A stretch of 64,000 bases of DNA from Tolumonas lignilytica (GTDB taxonomy: Bacteria > Pseudomonadota > Gammaproteobacteria > Enterobacterales > Aeromonadaceae): the NCBI RefSeq assembly GCF_000527035.1, contig NZ_AZUK01000001.1:868001-932000 (forward strand), given 5' to 3'. A program made the position numbers and the translations under genes. Below, in pieces: positions 52,901 through 61,521 of the stretch (position 1 is the first letter of the stretch; every line of letters begins with the position of its first letter). The notes under the pieces were generated by a model. It worked only from the letters and a program-made list of their open reading frames with translations. It did no database searches and was not told the origin of the DNA.

Positions 52901-53138
52901 TGCGGTAAATGTGGCAGGATCTTGTGGTGGTGACAGGTCGGCTATCTTTGTAGGCGGGGGGCTGCCACCATCGCCTATTTTTGGTGTGGTGCCAGTTGAT
53001 GGCGTCGCTACCCCTGTTGTTATTGGCGCGGTACAAAAAGATGGAGGAACAAACAGCTCGATTGCCCCACAAAAAGTGACCCCGATAACCAGCCCGGAAC
53101 GCAAACTCATCTACTGGAAATCTTCCGGTCAGAACTAA
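49986..53138 (+). CDS. pilY1: Type IV pilus tip adhesin PilY1
   Basis: Large secreted protein of 1050 residues. Signal peptide at 1-27 (cut near AIA-DDID), a von Willebrand A-like N-terminal domain (about 40-330), then a C-terminal beta-propeller (about 520-1040) with repeated strands such as VVYYGSNDGMYRAVDSSNGKELW and VIIGGGYDSG. PilY1 lies at the pilus tip and takes part in adhesion, pilus retraction control and surface sensing. The metal motif of the VWA domain is DTTAD at 51-55 instead of DxSxS. A strong ACGGAGGA site lies 8 nt before the ATG. Confidence 0.9.
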   Translation: MINLNNLKRLALLSLFSLNLTPVAAIADDIDIFTGASGGDAAAPNVMFLLDTTADFDSNATNPLAGTAGYNTSATQGGVELNSIINEINALSAKSTLVDIGVSAFNGTSAGVWYGARDITNSSNLNVLKYLLANYSVHTGAWKRSQAERTESGALYELYLYFNSQTPYGGTPGTSGNDLVDYSTNTNTGSTVRPSSSGTPAGLTDNFAVVSGKYVSPSTACSKNYVIYIVNNSNNDNPKFDALSYGGYPSPALTYIPANAGGDKRDLMTWADYLYKQGITLYVIDVQNGHSSSSYTNNLQQAAKLGGGKWFKVDATTSTSVTDLSSTLSQIFTEIQAVNSTFASTSLPVSTTNRAQEKNQVFIPMFRPDSQAYPRWMGNMKQYQLITVGGSVELGDSSSPSQQAINNNTGFPTDCAVSFWTTTTTTDTTSLYYDYWNHITETPSPKGACAVATQWSDSPDGPVVEKGGTAEVIRKGNNPPTTNTTPTWAVNRTIYTQPLAGGTLTAFNTTSSGLSSTVVNYTQGQDVNLEYNGRTDTSLTRPSLHGDTIHSRPLPIDYGSKVVVYYGSNDGMYRAVDSSNGKELWAFVAPEHYSKLQRLSSNSPKVKYPNSIDTTTTPKDYFFDGSTGIYQNSDNSKIWIYPSMRRGGRMIYAFDVTNNTTPVFKWKAGCPNLTDDTGCKTGIATDSSMSGIGQTWSTPQVAEHISGYDHPVVIIGGGYDSGSVAAANASARNCEDTNSVTLTGCSSPEKGAAFYVFDADTGALVKSFTTDRSVAGDIALIAITTPNVVDHAYVADTGGNIYRIDFKSSGTTDWVMTKIAYTNGGGRKFFFPPALLSVGTSTVYLALGSGDREHPLYSQYPYANVTNRFYVYKDNPQLIPASAYNLDSTDTMFDNTTDGGCSSSSVASSDKKGWFMNLNQYGQGEQTVTSALIASGLVAFSTNRPIAPAVGSCTTTLGEARGYWVNLFNGSGAVNVAGSCGGDRSAIFVGGGLPPSPIFGVVPVDGVATPVVIGAVQKDGGTNSSIAPQKVTPITSPERKLIYWKSSGQN

Positions 53139-53165
53139 ACTGATCGTCATTAGATGAATGGCATA

Positions 53166-53210
53166 AGACCACCAATCTGAATTGCAATACTGCATTCAGA
53201 TTGGTGGTCT
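53166..53210. terminator. Long hairpin between pilY1 and pgpA
   Basis: Perfect 17-bp stem (53166-53182 with 53194-53210) with an 11-nt loop, followed by TCTTGT on the plus strand. It marks the end of the pilin operon and may also terminate leftward transcripts from pgpA. Confidence 0.75.
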
Positions 53211-53239
53211 TCTTGTAGAAAGAAATAGAAAGAAAACCG

Positions 53240-53746
53240 TCAGGCTAACCAGTAAGTTAAACCCTGCATCACAATCAGCCCGAACACCCCGGCCAGCACA
53301 TCATCAACCATGATGCCTAAGCCGCCTTTGACATAGCGGTCCAGCCAGCGGATAGGCCAAGGTTTGATGATGTCAAACGCACGGAAGATAAGAAATCCGG
53401 CCAGCAACCACAGCAAGCCCTTCGGGGCGGCAATCATGGTGATCCAGAAACCGACAAACTCATCCCAGACAATCGAGCCGTGATCGTCTTGGCCAATCGC
53501 ATCAGTTGCGGATTGGCAGATCCAAATCCCCGCCACAGCCGCAATGACTGTGACTGTAATATAAAGCGACACCGGCAAATTCATCATTAACCCATAAAAT
53601 GGGATCGCGGCCAGTGTACCGAAGGTTCCTGAAGCGACAGGGGCCAGACCAGAGCCAAAACCTGTAGCTAGCCAATGCAATGGATTTCGCCAATTTAAAC
53701 GCTCCATCGCATCACGGCTTTTATGATGTTTTTCCAATTTTGCCAT
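53240..53746 (-). CDS. pgpA: Phosphatidylglycerophosphatase A
   Basis: Inner-membrane phosphatase of 168 residues that makes phosphatidylglycerol. Motifs: PLHWLATGFGSGLAPVASGTFGTL, the HGSIVWDEFVGFW catalytic stretch, and FDIIKPWPIRWLDRYVKGGLGIMVDDV. The start at ATG 53746 has GGGAG about 10 nt upstream; the longer TTG start at 53785 is rejected. It overlaps the end of thiL by 26 bp and is the last gene of the riboflavin-type operon. Confidence 0.94.
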   Translation of the reverse strand: MAKLEKHHKSRDAMERLNWRNPLHWLATGFGSGLAPVASGTFGTLAAIPFYGLMMNLPVSLYITVTVIAAVAGIWICQSATDAIGQDDHGSIVWDEFVGFWITMIAAPKGLLWLLAGFLIFRAFDIIKPWPIRWLDRYVKGGLGIMVDDVLAGVFGLIVMQGLTYWLA

Positions 53747-54707
53747 GGTGAAAGTGCTCCCAGCCATTAATATGTAATTCAACAAGGTTGCCTTGATGTC
53801 GCCAGTTGATTTGTGGCGAACCCGCCTTGATCACACCAATTCGCGTCAAGGATATCGCTAATGATGCAGCTAACGTATTGATCATTCTCTCTTTGTCAGC
53901 TGGCACCGTAAAACACAATTCATAATCATCCCCCCCGCCTAACGCTAGCTGCAAGGCTTGTTCTGACGTAGTGCTACTGCTTACTGCCGGATGTATCGGC
54001 AATGCCGTTAATTCAATGTCAGCCGCCACCGCAGAGGCTCGGAGGATGTGCATCAGATCACCGGCTAAACCATCCGAAAGATCCAGCGCACTCGTGGCGA
54101 TGCCTTGCAAGGCCAAACCCAATTCGCACCGGGGGTGTGGCAATTCCATTCGTTCGATACAGGCGTGTAATGCTTCCGAAGGAATAGACAAGTGATGAAT
54201 ACGTTGCTGCACAGCCAGTGCCGCCGCCCCCAGGCTACCACTTATGTAAATCGCATCACCCACTCTTGCACCTGAGCGACGTAACGCTTTACTGGCCGGC
54301 ACAGTGCCTTTAACAGAAACCGTAATCGACAGTGGACCTCGGGTGGTATCACCACCAATCAAAGCAACCTGATGTTTTTGGGCTAAGGTATGAAATCCCC
54401 TGGCAAATTCAGCCAGCCAGGCTTCATCCACTTTCGGTAACGTCAGCGCCAATGATACCCAACGAGGAAAAGCGCCCATCGCAGCCAGATCTGAAAGATT
54501 GACCGCTAGCACTTTATGTCCCAGTGCAAACGGTTCCACATCGGCAAAGAAGTGCACCCCACTGACCAAGGTGTCTGTACTCACGGCCAGACATTCGCCA
54601 ATCGGTACATTCAACAAAGCACAGTCATCGCCAATACCCAGTTCCACATCATCCCGGCTTGAATAGTGTGCAGCAAAATAATGCTGGATCAGCTCAAACT
54701 CACCCAT
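53721..54707 (-). CDS. thiL: Thiamine-monophosphate kinase
   Basis: Kinase of 328 residues phosphorylating thiamine phosphate to thiamine diphosphate, the cofactor used by Dxs. Motifs: DVELGIGDDCALLNVP, STDTLVSGVHF, AVNLSDLAAMGA, LIGGDTTRGPLS and ALGGGDDYELCFTVP. The ATG at 54707 has GGGG 6 nt upstream. A terminator separates it from nusB, while pgpA overlaps its end. Confidence 0.95.
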   Translation of the reverse strand: MGEFELIQHYFAAHYSSRDDVELGIGDDCALLNVPIGECLAVSTDTLVSGVHFFADVEPFALGHKVLAVNLSDLAAMGAFPRWVSLALTLPKVDEAWLAEFARGFHTLAQKHQVALIGGDTTRGPLSITVSVKGTVPASKALRRSGARVGDAIYISGSLGAAALAVQQRIHHLSIPSEALHACIERMELPHPRCELGLALQGIATSALDLSDGLAGDLMHILRASAVAADIELTALPIHPAVSSSTTSEQALQLALGGGDDYELCFTVPADKERMINTLAASLAISLTRIGVIKAGSPQINWRHQGNLVELHINGWEHFHHGKIGKTS

Positions 54708-54727
54708 CAGATACCCCATTAACAAAA

Positions 54728-54760
54728 ATCCCCGCTTCTTCATTCAGAAAAAACGGGGAT
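54728..54760 (-). terminator. Terminator or attenuator between nusB and thiL
   Basis: Stem ATCCCCG/CGGGGAT (54728-54734 with 54754-54760) with partial pairing in the loop, followed leftward by TTTTTGTT. It sits 20 bp before the thiL start, so thiL and pgpA need read-through or another promoter. Confidence 0.75.
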
Positions 54761-54791
54761 CCTTTACGTGTTCTTGGCTGAACAAACCAGA

Positions 54792-55208
54792 CTACTGACG
54801 TAAGCCCATTTGTCTGACCACTTTATCCAGCACACCGTTAACAAACTTGTGGCTGTCATCGGCTGCAAACGATTTTGCCAGTTCAATCGCTTCGTTGATC
54901 ACGACTTTATACGGCACATCTTTGCAATAAGTCAGTTCATAACACGCTAAACGCAATACGCCCTTATCTATCTGGTCCAGATCTTCCAGCTTACGTGATA
55001 AGAACTGGGAAAAACTGGCATCCAGGTTAGAAACGTTACCAGCGACACCGGTCAGCAACAGTTCAAAATAGGGTAAGTCAACGCCTTTGGTTGGCTGTTC
55101 CAGTTTAAATTGTTCAGCAATATCTGCCACGTTATCCTGAGTTAACTGCCACTGATAAATAGCTTGCAGTGCTAACTGGCGCGCCTTACGGCGTTCAGCA
55201 GGTTTCAA
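54792..55208 (-). CDS. nusB: Transcription antitermination protein NusB
   Basis: Helical RNA-binding protein of 138 residues that, with NusE (S10), binds boxA of rRNA transcripts. It matches from [23 protein letters not shown] to [30 protein letters not shown]. The start is TTG at 55208 with AGGAG 8 nt upstream. It follows ribH by 13 bp. Confidence 0.95.
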   Translation of the reverse strand: MKPAERRKARQLALQAIYQWQLTQDNVADIAEQFKLEQPTKGVDLPYFELLLTGVAGNVSNLDASFSQFLSRKLEDLDQIDKGVLRLACYELTYCKDVPYKVVINEAIELAKSFAADDSHKFVNGVLDKVVRQMGLRQ

Positions 55209-55221
55209 TCTTTCTCTCCTA

Positions 55222-55692
55222 TCATGCGCCCAAGGCGTTCATGACGTTAATCATTTCCAAAGTACTGAGTGCAGCTTCTACGCCTTTATTGCCAGCTTTT
55301 GTGCCAGCACGCTCAATGGCCTGTTCGATATTTTCTGTCGTCAGAACACCGAATGCCACCGGAATTTCTGCTTCCAGAGCAACCTGAGCCAAACCTTTGG
55401 CACACTCACCTGATACATATTCAAAATGGGCGGTTCCACCACGGATAACGCAACCCAGTGCAACGATGCCATCAAACTGTTTACTCTTGGCCAGACGTTT
55501 TGCAGCCAAAGGTAATTCAACGGCACCCGGCACTTTCACCAAAGTGATGTTTTCGTCAGCAATTTGTCCCTGACGTTTCAACGTATCCAGAGCACCTTCA
55601 ACCAGACGGTCGTTGATGAAACTGTTAAAGCGAGACACTACGATCGCAATTTTGGCCTGTGGAGCCGGGATGACGCCTTCAATCACTTTCAT
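55222..55692 (-). CDS. ribH: 6,7-dimethyl-8-ribityllumazine synthase
   Basis: Protein of 156 residues that joins ribityl-aminouracil with dihydroxybutanone phosphate, the product of the neighbouring RibB domain. [34 protein letters not shown], and [14 protein letters not shown] with the catalytic His are typical; icosahedral or pentameric assembly is known for the family. Confidence 0.96.
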   Translation of the reverse strand: MKVIEGVIPAPQAKIAIVVSRFNSFINDRLVEGALDTLKRQGQIADENITLVKVPGAVELPLAAKRLAKSKQFDGIVALGCVIRGGTAHFEYVSGECAKGLAQVALEAEIPVAFGVLTTENIEQAIERAGTKAGNKGVEAALSTLEMINVMNALGA

Positions 55693-55783
55693 GGAAAATC
55701 CTATAATTTGTTATGTCAGATAAACAAAACTCAATAATGCTACCACATTTGGCGCATGACCAAAACAGGCGCCGTCAGATCTG

Positions 55784-56890
55784 TTATTCGCTGATGTATT
55801 CCACCACTTCCAGACCAAACCCGGAAAGCACGTATCGTTTCGGCGAACTCAGCAAACGCATTTGTGTCACGCCCATCGCCTTGAGGATCTGCGAACCGAC
55901 GCCCACCCGACGGGAAGCCGCTTTGGGTTTGCACGATTCCGTGGTCTGACCAGCATCCACCGCAGAATAGTGCTCAAGACGAGCCAACAATTCTTCCTGG
56001 GTATTTTCGTGACCAATAATCACAATGATACCGCCCTCGTCATTGATACGGCTCATGGCCTTATCAAGCGGCCAGCTACGTAAGTTACCCCGTTGGCAGT
56101 TGAGTACATCATTCAGGTAATCATGCAGATGTACGCGCACTAAAACCGGCTGAGAAGGATCTTTAGCGGGTTTACTCAAAGCAAAATGCAGTTGATTATC
56201 AATAGTATCACGGAATGTGGTCAGTTCGAATTCACCATATTCCGTTGGCATCTGACACTGAGAAATCTTCTGAACGGTGGTTTCATGCTGATTGCGGTAT
56301 TCGATCAAATCTGCAATCGTACCGAGTTTTAAGCCATGTTCCGCCGCAAACTTCTCGAGATCCGGACGGCGCGCCATAGTGCCATCTTCATTCAAAATCT
56401 CAACGATCACGGCAGCAGGTTCCAGCCCGGCCAGACGCGCCAAATCACATCCGGCTTCGGTGTGGCCGTTACGAGTAAGTACGCCGCCATCCTGCGCCAT
56501 CAGCGGAAAAATGTGGCCCGGCTGTACCACATCAGTTGGTTTCGCATCAGGAGCCACTGCCGCCTGTACGGTACGCGCGCGATCGGCTGCGGAAATACCG
56601 GTGGTGACCCCCTCAGCCGCTTCAATAGACACGGTAAAGTTAGTCGAGAACTGCGCTTCGTTTTTATCCACCATCAGCGGCAAGTTCAGTTGCTGACAAC
56701 GGGCTTTCGATAACGTCAGACAGATCAAGCCTCGCCCATAACGTGCCATAAAGTTAATATCTTCCGGGCGCACCATCGAGGCCGCCATCAGAATATCGCC
56801 TTCATTTTCCCGATCTTCGTCATCCATCAGGATGACCATTTTCCCCTGACGAAAATCTTCAATAATTTCTTCAATCTTACTGATAGCCAT
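55784..56890 (-). CDS. ribB: RibB with degenerate RibA-like domain (RibBX)
   Basis: Two-part protein of 368 residues. The N-terminal half (1-205) is an intact 3,4-dihydroxy-2-butanone 4-phosphate synthase with the acidic loop [10 protein letters not shown] at 23-32 and the [16 protein letters not shown] motif. The C-terminal half resembles GTP cyclohydrolase II in outline but lacks its zinc-binding Cys set (CxGx8-10CxC) and replaces the region with [13 protein letters not shown], so it should not make the pyrimidine product. Such RibBX hybrids are known from Shewanella and relatives. A separate functional ribA is expected elsewhere. Confidence 0.92.
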   Translation of the reverse strand: MAISKIEEIIEDFRQGKMVILMDDEDRENEGDILMAASMVRPEDINFMARYGRGLICLTLSKARCQQLNLPLMVDKNEAQFSTNFTVSIEAAEGVTTGISAADRARTVQAAVAPDAKPTDVVQPGHIFPLMAQDGGVLTRNGHTEAGCDLARLAGLEPAAVIVEILNEDGTMARRPDLEKFAAEHGLKLGTIADLIEYRNQHETTVQKISQCQMPTEYGEFELTTFRDTIDNQLHFALSKPAKDPSQPVLVRVHLHDYLNDVLNCQRGNLRSWPLDKAMSRINDEGGIIVIIGHENTQEELLARLEHYSAVDAGQTTESCKPKAASRRVGVGSQILKAMGVTQMRLLSSPKRYVLSGFGLEVVEYISE

Positions 56891-56907
56891 GACTTCCCCT
56901 TAGTCTG

Positions 56908-57567
56908 TTATCGCAGAAAACCGTTTTGTGCCAGCATATCCATCGTGATGTTGCTCTGTGTGGATTGTGCTGCCTTATCACCGAGCAACAAACGTTCCAG
57001 ATAGCGAGCGATAACATCCACTTCGAGATTGACTTTCACTCCTGGCTGCCAGCCGCTTACGGTTGTCTCTGCCGTGGTATGCGGCACGATCGTCAGTTTG
57101 AAACGAGCCCCGTCGATCGCATTCACGGTCAGGCTGATACCATCTACCGTAATAGAACCTTTTTCTGCAATATATTTCGCCAGCTCATCCGGCGCTTTGA
57201 TCCAATATTCCTTAGCCCGGCCCAATGAAATGACCGAGGTGATTTCACCCACACCGTCCACGTGGCCAGACACCAGATGCCCACCCAAACGGGTATCAGG
57301 GGTCAAGGCACGTTCCAAGTTCACTTTTTGTCCGGCCTGATAATGGGCAAAACTACTACGTTGTAAGGTTTCCAACGATAGATCTGCCACATAACCATCA
57401 CCGGTCAGTTCCACCACCGTCAGACAAACGCCGTTCGTCGCAATAGAATCGCCCAGTTTCACATCAGACAGATCCAGTTTGCCACTTTTGACCCGGACAG
57501 AAATATCTTCGCCCTTGGGCTGGAGCGCAGCCAGCGTACCGACTGCTTCAATAATTCCGGTAAACAT
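56908..57567 (-). CDS. ribE: Riboflavin synthase, alpha chain
   Basis: Protein of 219 residues that dismutates lumazine to riboflavin. Two repeated half-domains are visible: MFTGIIEAVGTLAAL with SIATNGVCLTVVEL, and later the LGGHLVSGHVDGVGEI / SITVDGISLTVNAI pair. It begins 2 bp after the stop of ribD. Confidence 0.96.
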   Translation of the reverse strand: MFTGIIEAVGTLAALQPKGEDISVRVKSGKLDLSDVKLGDSIATNGVCLTVVELTGDGYVADLSLETLQRSSFAHYQAGQKVNLERALTPDTRLGGHLVSGHVDGVGEITSVISLGRAKEYWIKAPDELAKYIAEKGSITVDGISLTVNAIDGARFKLTIVPHTTAETTVSGWQPGVKVNLEVDVIARYLERLLLGDKAAQSTQSNITMDMLAQNGFLR

Positions 57568-57569
57568 CG

Positions 57570-58688
57570 TTACTCCTTATGCGGATGTAAGATCAAGCGT
57601 AGATCATTGCCGATCTTACGCACGTCCTGCCACTGCCACTCTGCTACTTCAGCCATATGCTGAAACTCTGGCAGATTCACTAAACCTCGCGCAGGATTTC
57701 CCATTAATTTCGGAGCCAGATAAAGGATCAGTTCATCGACCAAGCCGGCATCAACCAATGCGCCTGCCAGAGAAGCACCAGCTTCAACCCAAATATCATT
57801 GATATTGCGTTGTGCCAGTTGTTGCATCAACAGACGTAGATCCAACTTACCGCTTTCCGCCAGCGGAATTATTAATTGATGAACCTGTTCAGGCCATTGG
57901 TTTTGTTCTTTATGCCGCGCTAACCAAATCTCGCCGGGAAGAGAAAACAGATGAGCAGATGCCTGAATACGCTGTTGCGAATCGATAACGATCCGGATCG
58001 GTTGTCTGACATTGGCTGCGGGATATGTTGATTGCGCTGAAGCAGGGAGTTGCTCCCAACGGACATTCATTGACGGATCATCCGTCAGCACCGTATCAGC
58101 CCCCGTCAGAATGGCACTGCTCAATGCCCGCCAACGCTGGACATCCGCACGGGCTTCGGGGGATGTGATCCACTGGCTTGCGCCATTCGCTAACGCCGTC
58201 CGACCATCCAGACTGGCAGCCAATTTCAAACGCACATAGGGTAATCCGTGGCGCATTCGCTTAATAAATCCCGGATTCAGCGCTTCGGCTTGTTTTTGCA
58301 GTAATCCCGCCTGAATTTCAATGCCAGCAGCGGCTAAACGACGCATTCCCCTGCCCGACACCTGCGGATTGGGATCTTCCATCGCAGCGACGACACGGGC
58401 AACACCGGCATTGACCAGTGCATCGGCACAAGGTGGCGTGCGGCCAAAATGCGAACAGGGTTCCAGCGTGACATAGGCTGTCGCGCCCTGTGCGTTATGG
58501 CCAGCCATGCGTAATGCATGCACTTCGGCGTGCGGTTCACCTGCTTTATAATGAAATCCTTCACCTACAATCTGGCCGTTTTTGACAATAACACAACCCA
58601 CATTCGGATTGGGTGACGTCGTAAAACGCCCCTGCGCCGCCAATTGCAACGCACGGCTCATATAAAAATGATCTTCGGCAGAAAACAC
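57570..58688 (-). CDS. ribD: Bifunctional riboflavin deaminase/reductase RibD
   Basis: Protein of 372 residues performing two consecutive steps after GTP cyclohydrolase II. The N-terminal deaminase has the zinc motifs HAEVHAL and PCSHFGRTPPC; the C-terminal half is a DHFR-like reductase (VRLKLAASLDGRTALANGASQWIT). The start is GTG at 58688, immediately after the nrdR stop; an ATG nine codons in is possible but shortens the conserved N-terminus. Confidence 0.95.
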   Translation of the reverse strand: MFSAEDHFYMSRALQLAAQGRFTTSPNPNVGCVIVKNGQIVGEGFHYKAGEPHAEVHALRMAGHNAQGATAYVTLEPCSHFGRTPPCADALVNAGVARVVAAMEDPNPQVSGRGMRRLAAAGIEIQAGLLQKQAEALNPGFIKRMRHGLPYVRLKLAASLDGRTALANGASQWITSPEARADVQRWRALSSAILTGADTVLTDDPSMNVRWEQLPASAQSTYPAANVRQPIRIVIDSQQRIQASAHLFSLPGEIWLARHKEQNQWPEQVHQLIIPLAESGKLDLRLLMQQLAQRNINDIWVEAGASLAGALVDAGLVDELILYLAPKLMGNPARGLVNLPEFQHMAEVAEWQWQDVRKIGNDLRLILHPHKE

Positions 58689-59138
58689 TTATTTCTCCAG
58701 ACGCGCAATCTCTTCGCCAAATTCACGGATATCTTCAAAACTGCGATAGACCGAAGCGAATCGGATATAGGCCACTTTATCCAATAATTTAAGCTCTTCC
58801 ATCACCAGATTGCCGATGATTTTTGACATAATTTCCCGTTCACCAGTGGCACGTAAATTGGATTTGATCCGGTTGATACTCTGCTCGATCAGTTCAGTAC
58901 TGACCGGCCGTTTTTCTAATGCCCGTTGAATGCCATTACGCAGCTTGTCTTCATTAAACGGTTCCCGCACCCCATTACTTTTTATAACACGAGGCATGAC
59001 CAATTCGGCCATTTCAAAGGTAGTAAAACGTTCATGACAAACCAGACATTCCCGGCGACGACGAACCTGATGCCCGTCCGCTACCAGGCGCGAATCAATA
59101 ACTTTCGTGTCATCGGCATTACAAAATGGACAATGCAT
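58689..59138 (-). CDS. nrdR: Transcriptional repressor NrdR
   Basis: Regulator of ribonucleotide reductase genes, 149 residues. It has the N-terminal zinc ribbon ([15 protein letters not shown] with a second pair CLVC) and an ATP-cone domain ([24 protein letters not shown]). It leads the nrdR-ribD-ribE-ribB-ribH-nusB operon, the common proteobacterial layout. Confidence 0.97.
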   Translation of the reverse strand: MHCPFCNADDTKVIDSRLVADGHQVRRRRECLVCHERFTTFEMAELVMPRVIKSNGVREPFNEDKLRNGIQRALEKRPVSTELIEQSINRIKSNLRATGEREIMSKIIGNLVMEELKLLDKVAYIRFASVYRSFEDIREFGEEIARLEK

Positions 59139-59304
59139 CTGTGCTCAATCCTAAAATCTTTCGAGATCCTCAGTCTATCAGAGTTCCCACAAAGACCAAT
59201 GTTTTCAGTAATAAACAACTGTCTATTCTAACGCGCGACAAATCAGTTAAATTGATTATTATTTAAACAAGAATTTCATATGACAGTGGTAAGAGGAATT
59301 AAAA

Positions 59305-59898
59305 ATGAAAAGAAACAACCCTCTTTCTGAAGAAGAATTACAAATGTTACTGGAACTCTCTGAGCCGACAAACGAGACCAATTCCACCATTTCGTATCAA
59401 ATCAATTTCAGTGATGAACGTTTGGTCACCTTATTTGGTAGAGCCGATAACTTATTTATTGAAGCGACGTTTAATCAATACAATCTTCGCGTTCCTATCA
59501 GCTTGCTACATCAGGACACAGATATGCTCATCTCCTGTGTGGGTACGCCAGAAATATTTGAACATGCGCTATCTGCACCACGTTCATGGCGTTTAGATTC
59601 TCCAGAAAATCTAGTTTTACGACACCTTGATGGCACGCTGCTTCCATTTGAAATCATCAATATATCTACCAGTGGTTTATTGATTCAGGATCATCAGACG
59701 ATGTTAAAACTGGGGGAGCATTTTGACGCAGTGCTTTCAGGTATGGATGTTGCCATCCCGCTTATTGGCGTGGTGATCCGCAAGAAAAAGGGGAAAAACA
59801 AAAATCAGGAATGGGCGATTCATTTAACGCTAGATGCCAATACCCATGCCACGTTGCAAGAATATATTTATCAACAGCATCAGAAAAAATATCCGTGA
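59305..59898 (+). CDS. PilZ-like domain protein
   Basis: Protein of 197 residues with a predicted beta-rich N-terminal part (about 25-90), and a C-terminal part (about 92-190) resembling a PilZ cyclic-di-GMP receptor. The NxSxxG motif is present as NISTSGLLI (about 117-125), preceded by RSWRL where the RxxxR motif should be, one residue too short. Binding of cyclic-di-GMP is thus uncertain. The architecture resembles YcgR-like proteins (a YcgR-N-like part plus PilZ), but the resemblance is weak. It is a single gene with AGAGGAA upstream and a terminator after. Confidence 0.55.
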   Translation: MKRNNPLSEEELQMLLELSEPTNETNSTISYQINFSDERLVTLFGRADNLFIEATFNQYNLRVPISLLHQDTDMLISCVGTPEIFEHALSAPRSWRLDSPENLVLRHLDGTLLPFEIINISTSGLLIQDHQTMLKLGEHFDAVLSGMDVAIPLIGVVIRKKKGKNKNQEWAIHLTLDANTHATLQEYIYQQHQKKYP

Positions 59899-59906
59899 GC
59901 GGATAA

Positions 59907-59937
59907 AAAAACAGCCGGCACATAGCCAGCTGTTTTT
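59907..59937. terminator. Bidirectional terminator between the PilZ-like gene and glyA
   Basis: Stem AAAAACAGC/GCTGTTTTT (59907-59915 with 59929-59937), a C-A mismatch, then inner GGC/GCC helix and 5-nt loop. It has A and T tracts at both ends and would stop both converging genes. Confidence 0.9.
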
Positions 59938-59954
59938 ATACAGCATAAATCGAA

Positions 59955-61208
59955 TTATGCGTACACAGGGAAACGTTTGCAGATATCCAGCACTTTCGCA
60001 CGGGTAGCCGCAATCACAGCTTCGTCTGTGGTGTTATCCAGTACGTCACACATCCAGCCTGCCAGCTCTTTCGCTTCAGCTTCTTTGAAACCACGACGAG
60101 TGATAGATGGAGAACCGATACGGATACCTGAAGTTACAAATGGTGAACGTGGGTCGTTAGGCACTGCGTTTTTGTTTACAGTGATATTCGCCAGACCCAG
60201 TGCAGCATCGGCTTCTTTACCAGTCAGTTCACGGTCGGTGAAATCAACCAAGAACAGGTGGTTTTCTGTACCGCCAGACACGATCTTGTAACCGCGAGAC
60301 AGGAATACTTCAACCATCGCTTTAGAGTTTTTCACAACCTGCTGCTGGTATGCCTTGAATTCTGGCTCCATCGCTTCTTTGAACGCAACCGCTTTACCAG
60401 CAATAACGTGCATCAGCGGGCCACCCTGAGAACCAGGGAATACGGCTGAGTTCAGTTTCTTATGCAGCTCTTCGTCGTTCACAGCAGACAGGATCAGACC
60501 ACCACGTGGGCCGGCCAGCGTCTTGTGCGTGGTAGAAGTCACAACGTGAGCGTGCGGAACAGGGTTTGGATAAACACCTGCAGCCACCAGACCAGCAACA
60601 TGCGCCATATCAACAAACAGGTAAGCACCCACTTTGTCAGCGATTTCACGCATTTTGGCCCAGTCAACCACACCTGAGTAGGCAGAGAAGCCGCCCAGAA
60701 CCATTTTCGGTTTGTGTTCCAGAGCCAGACGTTCCAGTTCGGCATAGTTAATCTTGCCGTTAGCATCGATACCGTAAGGAATGATGTTATACAGCTTACC
60801 GGAGAAGTTAACTGGTGAACCGTGAGTCAAGTGACCACCGTGGGCCAAATTCATACCCAGCACGGTATCACCCGGTTTCAGCAGGGCCATATAAACCGCA
60901 GCGTTAGCCTGAGAGCCTGAATGTGGCTGCACGTTGGCATAAACCGCACCAAACAGGGCCTTAGCACGTTCGATCGCCAGTGTTTCAGTTTTATCAACGA
61001 ACTCACAACCGCCGTAATAACGTTTGCCAGGATAACCTTCGGCATATTTATTAGTTAATTGTGATCCCTGAGCTTGCATTACACGCGGGCTAGTGTAGTT
61101 TTCAGAAGCAATCAGTTCGATATGCTCTTCCTGACGCTGTGTTTCCTCCACAATTGAAGCCCACAGCTCCGGATCATAATCGGCGATGTTCATATCACGC
61201 TTCAGCAT
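59955..61208 (-). CDS. glyA: Serine hydroxymethyltransferase
   Basis: PLP enzyme of 417 residues that converts serine and tetrahydrofolate to glycine and methylene-tetrahydrofolate, the main one-carbon source. The PLP lysine is Lys229 in [37 protein letters not shown] and [16 protein letters not shown] are typical. A 6-bp inverted repeat lies in its upstream region (61272-61286). Confidence 0.97.
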   Translation of the reverse strand: MLKRDMNIADYDPELWASIVEETQRQEEHIELIASENYTSPRVMQAQGSQLTNKYAEGYPGKRYYGGCEFVDKTETLAIERAKALFGAVYANVQPHSGSQANAAVYMALLKPGDTVLGMNLAHGGHLTHGSPVNFSGKLYNIIPYGIDANGKINYAELERLALEHKPKMVLGGFSAYSGVVDWAKMREIADKVGAYLFVDMAHVAGLVAAGVYPNPVPHAHVVTSTTHKTLAGPRGGLILSAVNDEELHKKLNSAVFPGSQGGPLMHVIAGKAVAFKEAMEPEFKAYQQQVVKNSKAMVEVFLSRGYKIVSGGTENHLFLVDFTDRELTGKEADAALGLANITVNKNAVPNDPRSPFVTSGIRIGSPSITRRGFKEAEAKELAGWMCDVLDNTTDEAVIAATRAKVLDICKRFPVYA

Positions 61209-61521
61209 TATTAAGTGTCTCCTGACTCATGGCGTCATGTTAGGGTATTGTTATATTCTACCCTGACTGGCTTGATGACGCATCAATAAAGCGATGCTTT
61301 TTACAAACTGACAATGAATCCCCCTGATATCCGCTTCAACCCCTCTTTGAATTCATTTTTTGCAGTTTTTCCAACGAAAATGCTGACAACGTACGAGAAT
61401 CTACGGTAATCTTGCCAATTAATATGAAAAACGCCTCTGCGGTGATATTTTCCAACTCCAAAATAGGCAACGCAGAGAGAAAGCAACATATCGCTGCATG
61501 TTTGCTGAGGATAACGACTCA
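61209..61521. other. Divergent glyA/aroQ promoter region
   Basis: No gene is seen in 313 bp. It contains an inverted repeat TTGATG-ACG-CATCAA (61272-61286) 64 bp upstream of glyA, possibly an operator; it is one base too long for an FNR site. A minus-strand minus-10-like TAGAAT with overlapping TATAAC lies just downstream of it. I do not see convincing PurR or MetR sites. Confidence 0.4.

Noticed and set aside
57570-59138. FMN riboswitch ahead of the riboflavin genes
   Set aside because: The genes are nearly touching (nrdR-ribD, ribD-ribE) and the region before ribB is only 17 bp, leaving no room; I saw no conserved RFN-type leader ahead of nrdR.
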